Assembly (NCBI RefSeq): GCF_051401765.1
Contig: NW_027480422.1
Coordinates: 20,664,001-20,728,000 of the forward strand
Source of the DNA: Calliopsis andreniformis
Taxonomy: Eukaryota > Arthropoda > Insecta > Hymenoptera > Andrenidae
Length of the DNA stretch: 64,000 nucleotides
Direction: 5' to 3'
Shown one piece after another: positions 39,201-51,689 of this stretch. A program made the translations under genes and the position numbers. Positions within the stretch are counted from its first letter, which is position 1. Every line of letters begins with the position of its first letter. Under the pieces are notes generated by a model that worked only from the letters and a program-made list of their open reading frames with translations, did not search any database and had not been told where the DNA came from.

Positions 39201-41507
39201 TCGAATAATTGCAACCAGTGTGAAAGTTATGGTCATTTCTACGGTCCGGGCAACCTAGGCTTAACACTAGGGCGTTGCTCCACCAGGTCGAATAGTTAGG
39301 GCCTATGAAGTCAGCGCCAGAAGCATAAAATTCAAAATAGATAGAACAGCTTTTCCATGGTATATAATGTATATTTGCAAACAGTGTGAAGGTAGTGGTC
39401 ATTTCTACGTTCAGGGCAACCTAGGCTTCACTCCAGGGCGGTGCTCCACCAGATCAAATAGTTAGGGCCTAAGAAGTCAACGCCAGAAGCTTAAAATACA
39501 ATATAAATACAACAGCTTTTCCATCGTATATAAGGTATATTTGCAAACAGTGTGAAAGAAACGGTCATTTCTACGTTCCGGGCAACCTAGACTCCACTCT
39601 ACGGCGTTGCTCCACCAGATGGAATAGTTAGGGACTTAGAATTCGACGCCAGAAGCATAAAATACAACATAAGTACAACAGTTTTTCCATCGTATAACAG
39701 GAATAATTGCAACCAGTGTGAAAGTACAGGTCAGTTCTACGTTCCGGGCAACCTAGGCTTCACCCCTGGGCGTTGCTCCGCCAGATCCAATAGTTAGGAC
39801 CCTAGAAGTCAGCGCCAGAAGCATAAAATACAAAATAGATACAACAGTTTTTCCATCGTATAGCATGAATAATTGCAACCAGAGTGAAATTAATGGACAT
39901 TTCTACGTTTCGGGCGACCTAGGCTTCACTCTAGGGCGTTGCTCCACCATATCGAATAGCTAGGGCCTTAGAAGTCAACGCCCGAAACATAAAATACATC
40001 AAAAATGCAACAGTTTTTCCATCGTATAACTGGCATAATTGCAACCAGTGTGAAAGATATGGTCATTTCTACGTTGCGGGCAACCCAGGCTTCACTCTAG
40101 GGCGTTGCTCCACCACATCCAACAGTTAGGGCCTAAGAAGTCAACGCCAGAAGCACCAAATACAAAATAAATACAACAGTTTTTCCATCGTATAAAACGA
40201 ATAATTGAAATCAGTGTGAGGGTTATGGTCATTTCTACGTTCCGCGCAGCCTAGGCTTCACCCATGGGCGTTGCTCCACCAGATCCAATAGTTAGGACCT
40301 AAGAAGTCTGCGCCAGAAGCATAAAATACAAAATAGATACAACAGCTTTTCCATGGTATATAATGTATATTTGCAAACAGTGTGAAGGTAGTGGTCATTT
40401 CTACGTTCAGGGCAACCTAGGCTTCACTCCAGGGCGGTGCTCCGCCAGATCAAATAGTTAGGGCCTAAGAAGTCAACTCCAGAAGCATAAAATACAATAT
40501 AAATACAACAGCTTTTCCATTGTATAAACCGAATAATTGCTACCAGTGTGAAAGTTATGGACATTTCTACGATCCAGGCAACCTAGGCATCACTCCAGGG
40601 CGTTGCTGCACCACATCGAATAGCTACGGCCTTAGAAGTCGACGCCAGAAGGTTAAAATACAATATAAATAGAACAGATTGTCCATCGTATAACAGGAAT
40701 AATTGCAACCAGAGTGAAAGTAATGGTCATTTCTACGTTCCGGGCAACCTAGGCTTCACTCTAGGGCGTTGCTCCACCACATCGAATAGTTAGGGCCTTA
40801 GAAGTCAATGCCAGAAGCATAAAATACTATATAAATACAACAGTTTTTAGACTGTATAATATGAATAATTGCAAACAGTGTGGAAGTAATGGCCATTTCT
40901 ACGTTCCGGGCAACCTAGGCTTCACTCTAGGGCGTTGGTCCACCAGATCCAATAGTTAGGGCCTAAGAAGTCAACGCCTGAAGCATAAAATACTATATAA
41001 ATACAACAGTGTTTACATTGTATAAAACGAATAATTGCAACCAGTATTAAAGTTATGGTTATTTCTACGTTCAGCGCAACCTAGGCTTCACCCTAGGGCG
41101 TTGCTCCACCAGATCGAATAGTTAGGGCCTAAGAAGTCAAGGCCAGAAGCATAAAATACAATATAAATACAACAGTTTTTCCCTTGTATAACAGGAATAA
41201 TTGCAACCAGTGTGAAAGCTATGGTCATTTCTACGTTCAGGGCAACCTAGGCTTCACTCTAGGGCGTTGCTCCACCACAGCGAATAGTTAGGGCCTTAGA
41301 CGTCAATGCCAGAAGCATAAAATGCCATATAAATACAACAGTTGTTCCACTGTATAATACGTATAATTGCAAATAGTGTGGAAGTAATGGTCATTTCTAC
41401 GTTCCGGGCAACCTAGGATTCACTCTAGGGCGTTGCTCAACCACATCGAATAGCTACGGCCCTAGAAGACAACGCCATAACTATAAAATACAATATAAAT
41501 ACAACAG

Positions 41508-42860
41508 TCTATACATCGTATAAAACGAATAATTGCAACCAGTCTGATAGTTATGGCCATTTCTACGTTCCGGGTAACCTAGACTACACCCTAGGGCGTT
41601 TCTCCACCAGATCGAATAGTTAGGGCCTAAGAAGTCAATGCCAGAAGCCTAAAATACAAAATATATACAACAGTTTTTCCATCGTATAAAACGAATAATT
41701 GCAACCAGTATGAGAGTTATGGTCATTTCTACGTTCCGGGCAACCTAGGCTTCACCCTAGGGCGTTGCTCCACCTGACCGAATAGTTAGGGCCCAGGAAG
41801 TCATCGCCAGAAGCATAAAATACAATATAAATACAACAGTTTTTCCATTGTATAACAGGAATAATTGCAACCAGTGTGAAAGGTATGGTCATTTCTACGT
41901 TCCGGGCAACCTAGGCTTCACTCTGGGGCGTTGCTCCACCACATCGAATAGCTGCGGCCTTAGAAGTCAACGCCAGAAGCATAAAATACAATATAAATAC
42001 AACAGTTTTTCAATCGTATAACAGGAATAATTGCAAACACTGTGAAAAATATGGTCATTTCTACGTTCCGGCCATCCTAGGCATCACTCTAGGGCATTGC
42101 TCCACCACATCGAATAGCTACGGCCCTAGAAGACAACGCCATAACTATAAAATACAATATAAATACAACAGTCTATGCATCGTATAAAACGAATAATTGC
42201 AACCAGTCTGTTAGTAATGGCCATTTCTACGTTCCGGGCAACCTAGACTTCACCCTAGGGCGTTTCTCCACCAGATCGAAAAGTTAGGGCCTAAGAAGTC
42301 AATGCCAGAAGCATAAAATACAAAATAAATACAACAGTTTTCCCATCGTATAAAACGAATATTTGCATCCAGTGTGCAAGTAATGGTCACTTCTACGTTC
42401 CGGGCAACCTAGGCTTCACACTAGGACGTTGTTCCACCAGAGCGAATAGTTGGGGCCTAGGAAGTCAACGCCTGAAGCATAAAATACAAAATAAATACAA
42501 CAGTTTTTCCATCGTATAACAAGAATAATTGCAACCAGTGTGAAAAATATGGTCATTTCCACGTTGCGGGCATCCTAGGCTTCACTCTAGGGCGTTGCAC
42601 CACCAGATCGAATAGTTAGGGCCTTCGAAGTCAACGCCCGAAGCATAAAATACAAAATAAATAGAACAGTTTTTCCATTGTATAAAACGAATAATTGAAA
42701 CCAGTGTGAAAGTTATGGTCATTTCTACGTTCCGTGCCACCTAGGCTTCACTCTAGTGCGTTGCTCCACCAGATCGAATAGTTAGGGCCTAAGAAGTCAA
42801 CGCCAGAAGCATAAAATACAATATAAATACAACAGTTTTCCCTTGTATAACAGAAATAAT
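41508..42860 (+). repeat. Seven-monomer net gain in C2
   Basis: Matching to C1 at offset 13932 stops near 41508 (C1 27573), where C2 reads GTCTATACATCG and C1 reads GTTTTTCCATCG. Matching resumes near 42860 (C1 about 27767) at offset 15093. The intervening C2 monomers resemble those near 24.4-26.8 kb, for instance the GTCACTTCTACG monomer followed by the GAAAAATATGG monomer. The stretch therefore looks like a segment of the 22-27 kb block kept in C2 or re-inserted into it. Confidence 0.7.
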
Positions 42861-44859
42861 TGCAACCAGTGTGAAAGTTATGGTCATTTCTACGTTCCGG
42901 GCAACCTAGGCTTCACTCTAGGGCGTTGCTCCACCACATCGAATAGTTAGGGCCTTAGAAGTCAATGCCAGAAGCATAAAATACTATATAAATACAACAG
43001 TTTTTAGACTGTATAATATGAATAATTGCAAACAGTGTGGAAGTAATGGCCATTTCTACGTTCCGGGCAACCTAGGCTTCACTCTAGGGCGTTGGTCCAC
43101 CAGATCCAATAGTTAGGGCCTAAGAAGTCAACGCCAGGAGCACCAAATACAAAATAAATACAACAGTTTTTCCATCGTATAAAACGATAATTGCATCCAG
43201 TGTGCAAGTAATGGTCATTTCTACGATCCGGGAGACCTAGGCATCACTCTAGGGCGTTGTTCCACCAGAGCGAATAGTTAGGGCCTAAGAAGTCAACGCC
43301 TGAAGCATAAAATACAATATAAATACAACAGTTTTTACATTGTATAAAACGAATAATTGCAACCAGTATTAAAGTTATGGTTATTTCTACGTTCAGGGCA
43401 ACCTAGGCTTCACCCTAGGGCGTTGCTCCACCAGATCGAATAGTTAGGGCCTAAGAAGTCAGGGCCAGTAGCATAAAATACAATATAAATACAACAGTTT
43501 TTCCCTTGTATAACAGGAATAATTGCAACCAGTGTGAAAGCTATGGTCATTTCTACGTTCAGGGCAACCTAGGTTTCACTCTAGGGCGTTGCTCCACCAC
43601 AGCGAATAGTTAGGGCCTTAGACGTCAATGCCAGAAGCATAAAATGCCATATAAATACAACAGTTGTTCCACTGTATAATACGTATAATTGCAAACAGTG
43701 TGGAAGTAATGGTCATTTCTACGTTCCGGGCAACCTAGGCTTCACTCTAGGGCGTTGCTCAACCACATCGAATAGCTACGGCCCTAGAAGACAACGCCAT
43801 AACTATAAAATACAATATAAATACAACAGTCTATACATCGTATAAAACGAATAATTGCAACCAGTCTGATAGTTATGGTCAGTTCTACGTTCCGGGTAAC
43901 CTAGACTACACCCTAGGGCGTTTCTTCACCAGATCGAATAGTTAGGGCCTAAGAAGTCAATGCCAGAAGCCTAAAATACAAAATAAACACAACAGTTTTT
44001 CCATCGTATAAAACGAATAATTGCATCCAGCGTGCAAGTAATGGTCATTTCTACGATCCGGGCAACCTAGGCATCACCCTAGGGCGTTGTTCCACCAGAG
44101 CGAATAGTTAGGGCCTAAGAAGTCAACGCTGAAGCATAAAATACAATATAAATACAACAGTTTTTCCATCGTGTAAAACGAATAATTGCAACCAGTGAGC
44201 AAGTAATGGTCATTTCTACGTTCCGGGCTATCTAGGCTTCACTCTAGGGCGTTGTTCCACTAGAGCGAATAGTTAGGGCCTAAGAAGTCAACGCCAGAAG
44301 CATAAAATACGATATATGTACAACAGTTTTACCATCGTATAAAATGAATAATCGCAAACAGTGTGAAGGTAATGGTCACTTCTACGTTCCGGGCAACCTA
44401 GGCTTCACACTAGGACGTTGTTCCACCAGAGCGAATAGTTAGGGCCTAGGAAGTCAACGCCTGAAGCATAAAATACAAAATAAATACAACAGTTTTTCCA
44501 TCGTATAACAAGAATAATTGCAACCAGTGTGAAAAATATGGTCATTTCTACGTTGCGGGCATCCTAGGCTTCACTCTAGTGCGTTGCTCCACCAGATCGA
44601 ATAGTTAGGGCCTAAGAAGTCAACGCCAGAAGCATAAAATACAATATAAATACAACAGTTTTCCCTTGTATAACAGAAATAATTGCAACCAGTGTGAAAG
44701 TTATGGTCATTTCTACGTTCCGGGCAACCTAGGCTTCACTCTGGGGCGTTGCTCCACCACATCGAATAGTTAGGGCCATAGAAGTCAATGCCAGAAGCAT
44801 AAAATGCCATATAAGTACAACAGTTGTTCCACTGTATAATACGTATAATTGCAAACAGT

Positions 44860-45358
44860 GTGGAAGTAATGGTCACTTCTACGTTCCGGGCAACCTAGGC
44901 TTCACTCTAGGGCGTTGCTCAACCACATCGAATAGTTAGGGCCTTAGAAGTCAACGCCAGAAGCACCAAATCCAAAATTAATACAACAGTTTTTCCATCG
45001 TATAAAACGAATAATTGCAACCAGTATGAGAGTTATGGTCATTTCTACGTTCCGGGCAACCTAGGCTTCACCCTAGGGGGGTTGCTCCACCTGACCGAAT
45101 AGTTAGGGCCCAGGAAGTCAACGCCAGAAGCATAAAATACAATATAAATACAACAGTTTTTCCATTGTATAACAGGAATAATTGCAACCAGTGTGAAAGG
45201 TATGGTCATTTCTACGTTCCGGGCAACCTAGGCTTCACTCTAGGGCGTTGCTCCACCACATCGAATAGTTAGGGCCTTAGAAGTCAATGCCAGAAGCATA
45301 AAATACTATATAAATACAACAGTTTTTAGACTGTATAATTTGAATAATTGCAAACAGT
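44860..45358 (+). repeat. Three-monomer gain in C2
   Basis: C1 and C2 agree up to about 29780/44870. C2 then carries three monomers not found at that place in C1, and the match resumes at 45361 (C1 29769). The offset changes from 15093 to 15592, a difference of 499 bp. The extra monomers include CACCAAATCCAAAATTAATA and CACCTGACCGAATAG variants. These are found in C1 or the 22-27 kb block at other places, which fits unequal exchange between misaligned copies. Confidence 0.7.
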
Positions 45359-47714
45359 GTGGAAGTAATGGCCATTTCTACGTTCCGGGCAACCTAGGCT
45401 TCACTCTAGGGCGTTGGTCCACCAGATCCAGTAGCTAGGGCCTAAGAAGTCAACGCCAGGAGCACCAAATACAAAATAAATACAACAGTTTTTCCATCGT
45501 ATAAAACGATAATTGCATCCAGTGTGCAAGTAATGGTCATTTCTACGATCCGGGCGACCTAGGCATCACTCTAGGGCGTTGTTCCACCAGAGCGAATAGT
45601 TAGGGCCTAAGAAGTCAACGCCTGAAGCATAAAATACAATATAAATACAACAGTTTTTACATTGTATAAAACGAATTATTGCAACCAGTATTAAAGTTAT
45701 GGTTATTTCTACGTTCAGGGCAAACTAGGCTTCACCCTAGGGCGTTGCTTCACCAGATCGAATAGTTAGGGCCTAAGAAGTCAAGGCCAGTAGCATAAAA
45801 TACAATATAAATACAACAGTTTTTAGACTGTATAATATGAATAATTGCAAACAGTGTGGATGTAATGGCCATTTCTACGTTCCGGGCAACCTAGGCTTCA
45901 CTCTAGGGCGTTGGTCCACCAGATCCAGTAGCTAGGGCCTAAGAAGTCAACGCCAGGAGCACCAAATACAAAATAAATACAACAGTTTTTCCATCGTATA
46001 AAACGATAATTGCATCCAGTGTGCAAGTAATGGTCATTTCTACGATCCGGGCGACCTAGGCATCACTCTAGGGCGTTGTTCCACCAGAGCGAATAGTTAG
46101 GGCCTACGAAGTCAACGCCTGAAGCATAAAATACAATATAAATACAACAGTTTTTACATTGTATAAAACGAATTATTGCAACCAGTATTAAAGTTATGGT
46201 TATTTCTACGTTCAGGGCAAACTAGGCTTCACCCTAGGGCGTTGCTTCACCAGATCGAATAGTTAGGGCCTAAGAAGTCAAGGCCAGTAGCATAAAATAC
46301 AATATAAATACAACAGTTTTTCCCTTGTATAACAGGAATAATTGCAACCAGTGTGAAAGCTATGGTCATTTCTACGTTCAGCGCAACGTAGGTTTCACTC
46401 TAGGGCGTTGCTCCACCACAGCGAATAGTTAGGGCCTTAGACGTCAATGCCAGAAGCATAAAATGCCATATAAATACAACAGTTGTTCCACTGTATAATA
46501 CGTATAATTGCAAACAGTGTGGAAGTAATGGTCATTTCTACGTTCAGGGCAACCTAGGCTTCACTCTAGGGCGTTGCTCAACCACATCGAATAGCTACGG
46601 CCCTAGAAGACAACGCCATAGCTATAAAATACAATATAAATACAACAGTCTATACATCGTATAAAACGAATAATTGCAACCAGTCTGATAGTTATGGTCA
46701 TTTCTACGTTCCGGGTAACCTAGACTACACCCTAGGGCGTTTCTCCACCAGATCGAATAGTTAGGGCCTAAGAAGTCAATGCCAGAAGCCTAAAATACAA
46801 AATAAATACAACAGTTTTTCCATCGTATAAAACGAATAATTGCATCCAGTGTGCAAGTAATGGTCATTTCTACGATCCGGGCAACCTAGGCATCACCCTA
46901 GGGCGTTGTTCCACCAGAGCGAATAGTTAGGGCCTAAGAAGTCAACGCTGAAGCATAAAATACAATATAAATACAACAGTTTTTCCATCGTATAAAACGA
47001 ATAATTGCAACCAGTGTGCAAGTAATGGTCATTTCTACGTTCCGGGCTATCTAGGCTTCACTCTAGGGCGTTGTTCCACCAGATCGAATTGTTAGGGCCT
47101 AAGAAGTCAACGCCAGAAGCATAAAATACGATATATGTACAACAGTTGTTCCATCGTATAAAACGAGTAATTGCAAACAGTGTGGAAGTAATGTTCATTT
47201 CTACGTTCCGGGCAACCTAGGCTTCACTCTAGGGCGATGCTCCACCAGATCGAATAGTTAAGGCCTTAGAAGTCAACGCCCGAAGCATAAAATGCAAAAT
47301 TAATACAACAGTCTTTCCATTGTATAAAACGAATAATTGCAACCAGTATGAAGGTTATGGTCATTTCTACGTTCCGGGCAACCTCGGCTTCAACCTAGGG
47401 CGTTGCTCCACCAGATTCAATAGCTAGGTCCTTAGAAGTCAACGCCCGAAGCATAAAATACAGTAAAAATAAAACAGTTTTTCCATCGTATAACGGAAAT
47501 AATTGCAACCAGTGTGAAAGTGATGGTCATTTCTACATTCCGTGCAACCTAGGCTTCACTCTAGGGCGTTGGTCCACCAGATCCAATAGCTAGGACCTTA
47601 GAAGTCAAAGCCTGAAGAAGAAAATACAATAAAAATGCAACAGTTTTTCCATCGTATACCATGAATAACTGCAACCAGTGTGAAAGTAATGGTCACTTCT
47701 ACGTTCCGGGCAAC

Positions 47715-48212
47715 CTAGGCTTCACGCAAGGGCGTTGCTCCACCAGTTCGAATAGTTAGGGCCTTAGAAGCTAACGCCGGAAGCATAAAATACAAAATTA
47801 ATACAACAGTTTTTCCATTGTATAAAACGAGTAATAGCAACCAGTGTGAAAGTTATGGTCATTTCTACGTTCCGGGCAACCTAGGCTTCTCTCTAGGCCG
47901 TTATTCCACCACATCGGATAGCTTCGGCCTTAGAAGTCAACGCCAGAAGCATAAAATACACTATAAATACAACAGTTTTTCCATCATATAAAACGAATAA
48001 TATCAACCAGTGTGAAAGTTATGGTCATTGCTACGTTCCGTGCAACCCAGGCTCCACTCTACAACGTTACTCCACCAAATCGAATAGCTAGGGCCTTAGA
48101 AGTCAGCGCCCGAAGCATAAAATACAAAATAAATAGAACAGTTTTTCCATGGTATAAAACGGATAATTGCAACCAGTATGTTAGTAGTGGTCATTTCTAC
48201 GTTCCGGGCAAC
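47715..48212 (+). repeat. Three-monomer gain in C2 with a local two-monomer duplication
   Basis: The distinctive monomer with TTCTCTCTAGGCCGTTATTC and CATCGGATAGCTTCGGCC is single in C1 (near 33451). In C2 it occurs twice, near 47883 and 48215, exactly 332 bp (two monomers) apart. A further monomer, with CACGCAAGGGCG, precedes the first. The offset to C1 changes from 14266 to 14764 (498 bp). The result is a clear small tandem duplication inside the larger one. Confidence 0.8.
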
Positions 48213-51200
48213 CTAGGCTTCTCTCTAGGCCGTTATTCCACCACATCGGATAGCTTCGGCCTTAGAAGTCAACGCCAGAAGCATAAAATACACTATAAAT
48301 ACAACAGTTTTTCCATCATATAAAACGAATAATATCAACCAGTGTGAAAGTTATGGTCATTGCTACGTTCCGTGCAACCCAGGCTCCACTCTAGGACGTT
48401 GCTCCACCAAATCAGATAGCTAGGGCCTTAGAAGTCAGCGCCCGAAGCATAACATACAAAATAAATAGAACAGTCTTTCCATTGTATAAAACGAATAATT
48501 GCAACCAGTGTGAAAGTTATGGTCATTTCTACGTTCCGGGCAACCTAGGCTTCACCCTAGGGCGTTGTTCCACCAGATCGATAGTTAGGGCCTAAGAAGT
48601 CAACGCCAGAAGCATAAAATGCAATATAAATACAACAGCTTTTCAATCGTATATAATGTATATTTGGAAACAGTGTGAAAGTAAACGTCATTTCTACGTT
48701 CGGGGCAACCTAGGCTTAACTGTAGGGCGTTGCTCCACCAGATCGCATAGTTAGGGACATAGAATTTAACGCCAGAAGCATAAAATACAATAAATATAGA
48801 ACAGTTTTTTCATCGTATAACACGAATAATTGTAACCAGAGTGAAAGTAATGGTCATTTCTACGTTTCGGTCGACCTAGGCTTCACTCTTGGGCGTTGCT
48901 CCACCAGACCGAATAGCTAGGGCCTTAGAAGTCAACGCCGGAAACCTAAAATACAATTAAAATACAACAGTTTTTCTATCGTATAACGGGTATAATTGCA
49001 ACAAATAAGAAGGTGATGGTCATTTCCACGTTCCGGGCAACCTGGGGTTCACTCTAGGGCGTTGGTCCACCAGATCCAATAGTTAGGGCCTAAGAAGTCA
49101 ACGATAGAAGCACCAAATACAAAATAAATAGAACAGTTTTTCCATTGTATAAAACGAATAATTGAAACCAGTGTGAAAGTTATGGTCATTTCTACGTTCC
49201 GGGCACCATAGGCTTCACTCTTGGACGTTACCCCACCAGATCGAATAGCCAGGACCTTAGAAGTCAAAGCCAGAAGCAGAAAATACAATAAAAATGCAAC
49301 AGTTTTTCCATCGTGTACCAGGAGAAATTGCAACCAGAGTGAAGGTGATGGTCATTTCTACGTTCCGGGCATCCTAGACTTAACTCTAGCGCGTTGCTCC
49401 ACCAGGTCAAATAGCTAGGGTCTTAGAAGTCAACACCAGAAGCATAAAATAAAATAAAAATACAACAGTTTTTCCATCGTATAACAGGAATAACAGCAAC
49501 CATAGTGAAGGTGATGGTCACTTCTAAGTTCCGGGCAACCTAGGCTTCACTCTAGAGCGTTGCACCACCAGATCGAATAGTTAGGGCCTAAGAATTCAAC
49601 GCCAGAAGCACCAAATACAAAATAAATACAACAGTTTTTCCATCGTATAAAACGAATAATTGCAACCAGTGTGAAAGTAATGGTCATTTCTACGTTCCGA
49701 GCAACCTAGGCTTCACGCTAGGGCGTTGCTCCACGACATCGAATAGCTACGGCCTTAGGAGTCAACGCCAGAGGCACAACATACAATATAAGTACTTCAG
49801 TTTTTCCATCGTATAAAACGAATAATTGCAATCAGTATGAAGGTTATGGTCATTTCTACGTTCCGGGCAGCCTAGGCTTCACCCTAGGCGTTGCTCCACC
49901 AGATCCAATAGTTAGGGCCTAAGAAGTAAACGCCAGATGCATAAAGTACAATAAAGATCCAACAGTCTGTCCATGGTATAACAGGAATAATTGCAACCAG
50001 TGTGAAAGTAATGGTTGTTTCTACGTTCCGGGCAACCTAGGCTTCACCCTAGGGCGTTGCTCCACCATATCCAATAGTTTGGACCTAAGAAGTCAACTAC
50101 AGAAGCATAAAATACAATAAAAATACAACAGTTTTTCCATCGTATAACAGGAATAACAGCAACCATAGTGAAGGTGATGGTCACTTCTAAGTTCCGGGCA
50201 ACCTAGGCTTCACTCTAGAGCGTTGCACCACCTGATCGAATAGTTAGGGCCTAAGAATTCAACGCCAGAAGCACCAAATACAAAATAAATACAACAGTTT
50301 TTCCATCGTATATAACGAATAATTGCAACCAGTGTGAAAGTAATGGTCATTTCTACGTTCCGGGCAACCTAGGCATCACTATAGGGGGTTGGCCCACCAG
50401 ATCCAATAGTTAGGGCCTAAGAAGTCAACTCCAGGAGCACCAAATACAAAACAAATACAACAGTTTTTCCATCGTATAAAACGAATAATTGCAACCAGTG
50501 TGCAAGTAATGGTGATTTCTACGTTCCGGGCAACTTAGGCATCACTCTAGGGCGTTGTTCCACCAGAGCGAATAGTTAGGGCCTAAGACGTCAACGCCTT
50601 AAGCATAAAATGCAATATAAATACAATAGTTTTTCCATCGTATAAAACGAATACTTGCAACCAGTATTAAAGTTATGGTCACTTCTACGTTCCGGGCAGC
50701 CTAGGCTTCACCCTAGGGCGTTGCTCCACCTGATCGAATGGTTAGGGCCTAAGAAGTCAACGCCAGAAGCATAAAATACGATATATGTACAACAGTTTTT
50801 CCATCGTATAAAACGAATTATTGCAACCAGTATGAAAGTTATGGTCGTTTCTACGTTCCGGGCAACCTAGGCATCACCCGAGAGTGTTGCTCCACCGCGT
50901 CGAATAGCTACGGCATTAGAAGTTAAAGCCAGAAGCATAAAATGCAATAAAAATACAAGAGTTTGTCCATCGAATAACAGGAATAATTGCAACCAGTGTG
51001 AAAGTGATGGTCATTTCTACGTTCCGGGCAACCTAGCCATCACTGTTGGGCGTTGGTCCACCAGATCCAATAGTTAGGGCCTAAGAAGCCAACGCCAGGA
51101 GCATCAAATACAAAATAAATACAACAGTTTTTCCATCGCAAGACAGGAATAATTGCAAGCAGTGGGAAAGAAATGGCTATTTCTAGATTCAGCGCAACCT

Positions 51201-51689
51201 AGGTTTCACTCTAGGGCGTGCTCTACCAGATCGAATAGTTAGGGGCTTAGAAAACAAGGCCAGAAGCATAAAATACAGTAAAAATACAACAGGTTTTCTA
51301 TTGTACAAAACGAATAATTGCAACCAGTGTGAGAGTAATGGTCATCTCTACGTTCCGGGCAACATAGGCTTCACTCTTGGACGTTGCTCCAAGAGATCGA
51401 ATAGCTAGGAACTTAGAAGTCAACGCCAGAAGCATAGAATACAATATAAATACAACAGTTTTTCCATTGTATAAAATGAATAATTGCAAACAGTGTGAAA
51501 GTAATGGTCATTTCTACGTTCCGGGCAACCTAGGCTTCACTCTAGGCCGTTGCTGCACCACATCGAATAGCTACGGCCTTAGAAGTCAACGCCATAACTA
51601 TAAAAAACAATATAAATACAAGAGTTTTTCCATCGTATAGCATGAATAACTGCAAGCAGTGCGAAAGTAATGGTCATTTCTACGTTCCG

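Larger units (their letters stand above)
26800..40730 (+). repeat. 14-kb tandem duplication, copy C1
   Basis: First copy of a very large unit. 26871 aligns with 40803 (offset 13932, 84 monomers minus 12), and matching resumes in order through the unit at offsets 15093, 15592, 14266 and 14764. The last segment (about 33454-40760 against 48218-55524) is a continuous match of 7.3 kb. Within it only scattered substitutions are visible, for example near 34391, 35548, 36118 and 36274. The left part carries monomers of the 22-27 kb type, and the right part carries monomers with CCTAGACT, CCAGGGCGGTGC and TATATAATGTATATTTGC variants. The junction with the next copy lies within about 40720-40760. Confidence 0.85.

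Noticed and set aside
48012..48323. 103-codon plus-strand open frame, and the overlapping plus- and minus-strand frames near 34457, 36613 and 51377
   Set aside because: These are monomers in which GTATAA or AGTTAG stops happen to be mutated. The frame is one or two monomers long and overlaps equally good frames on the other strand, as expected for a repeat shadow.
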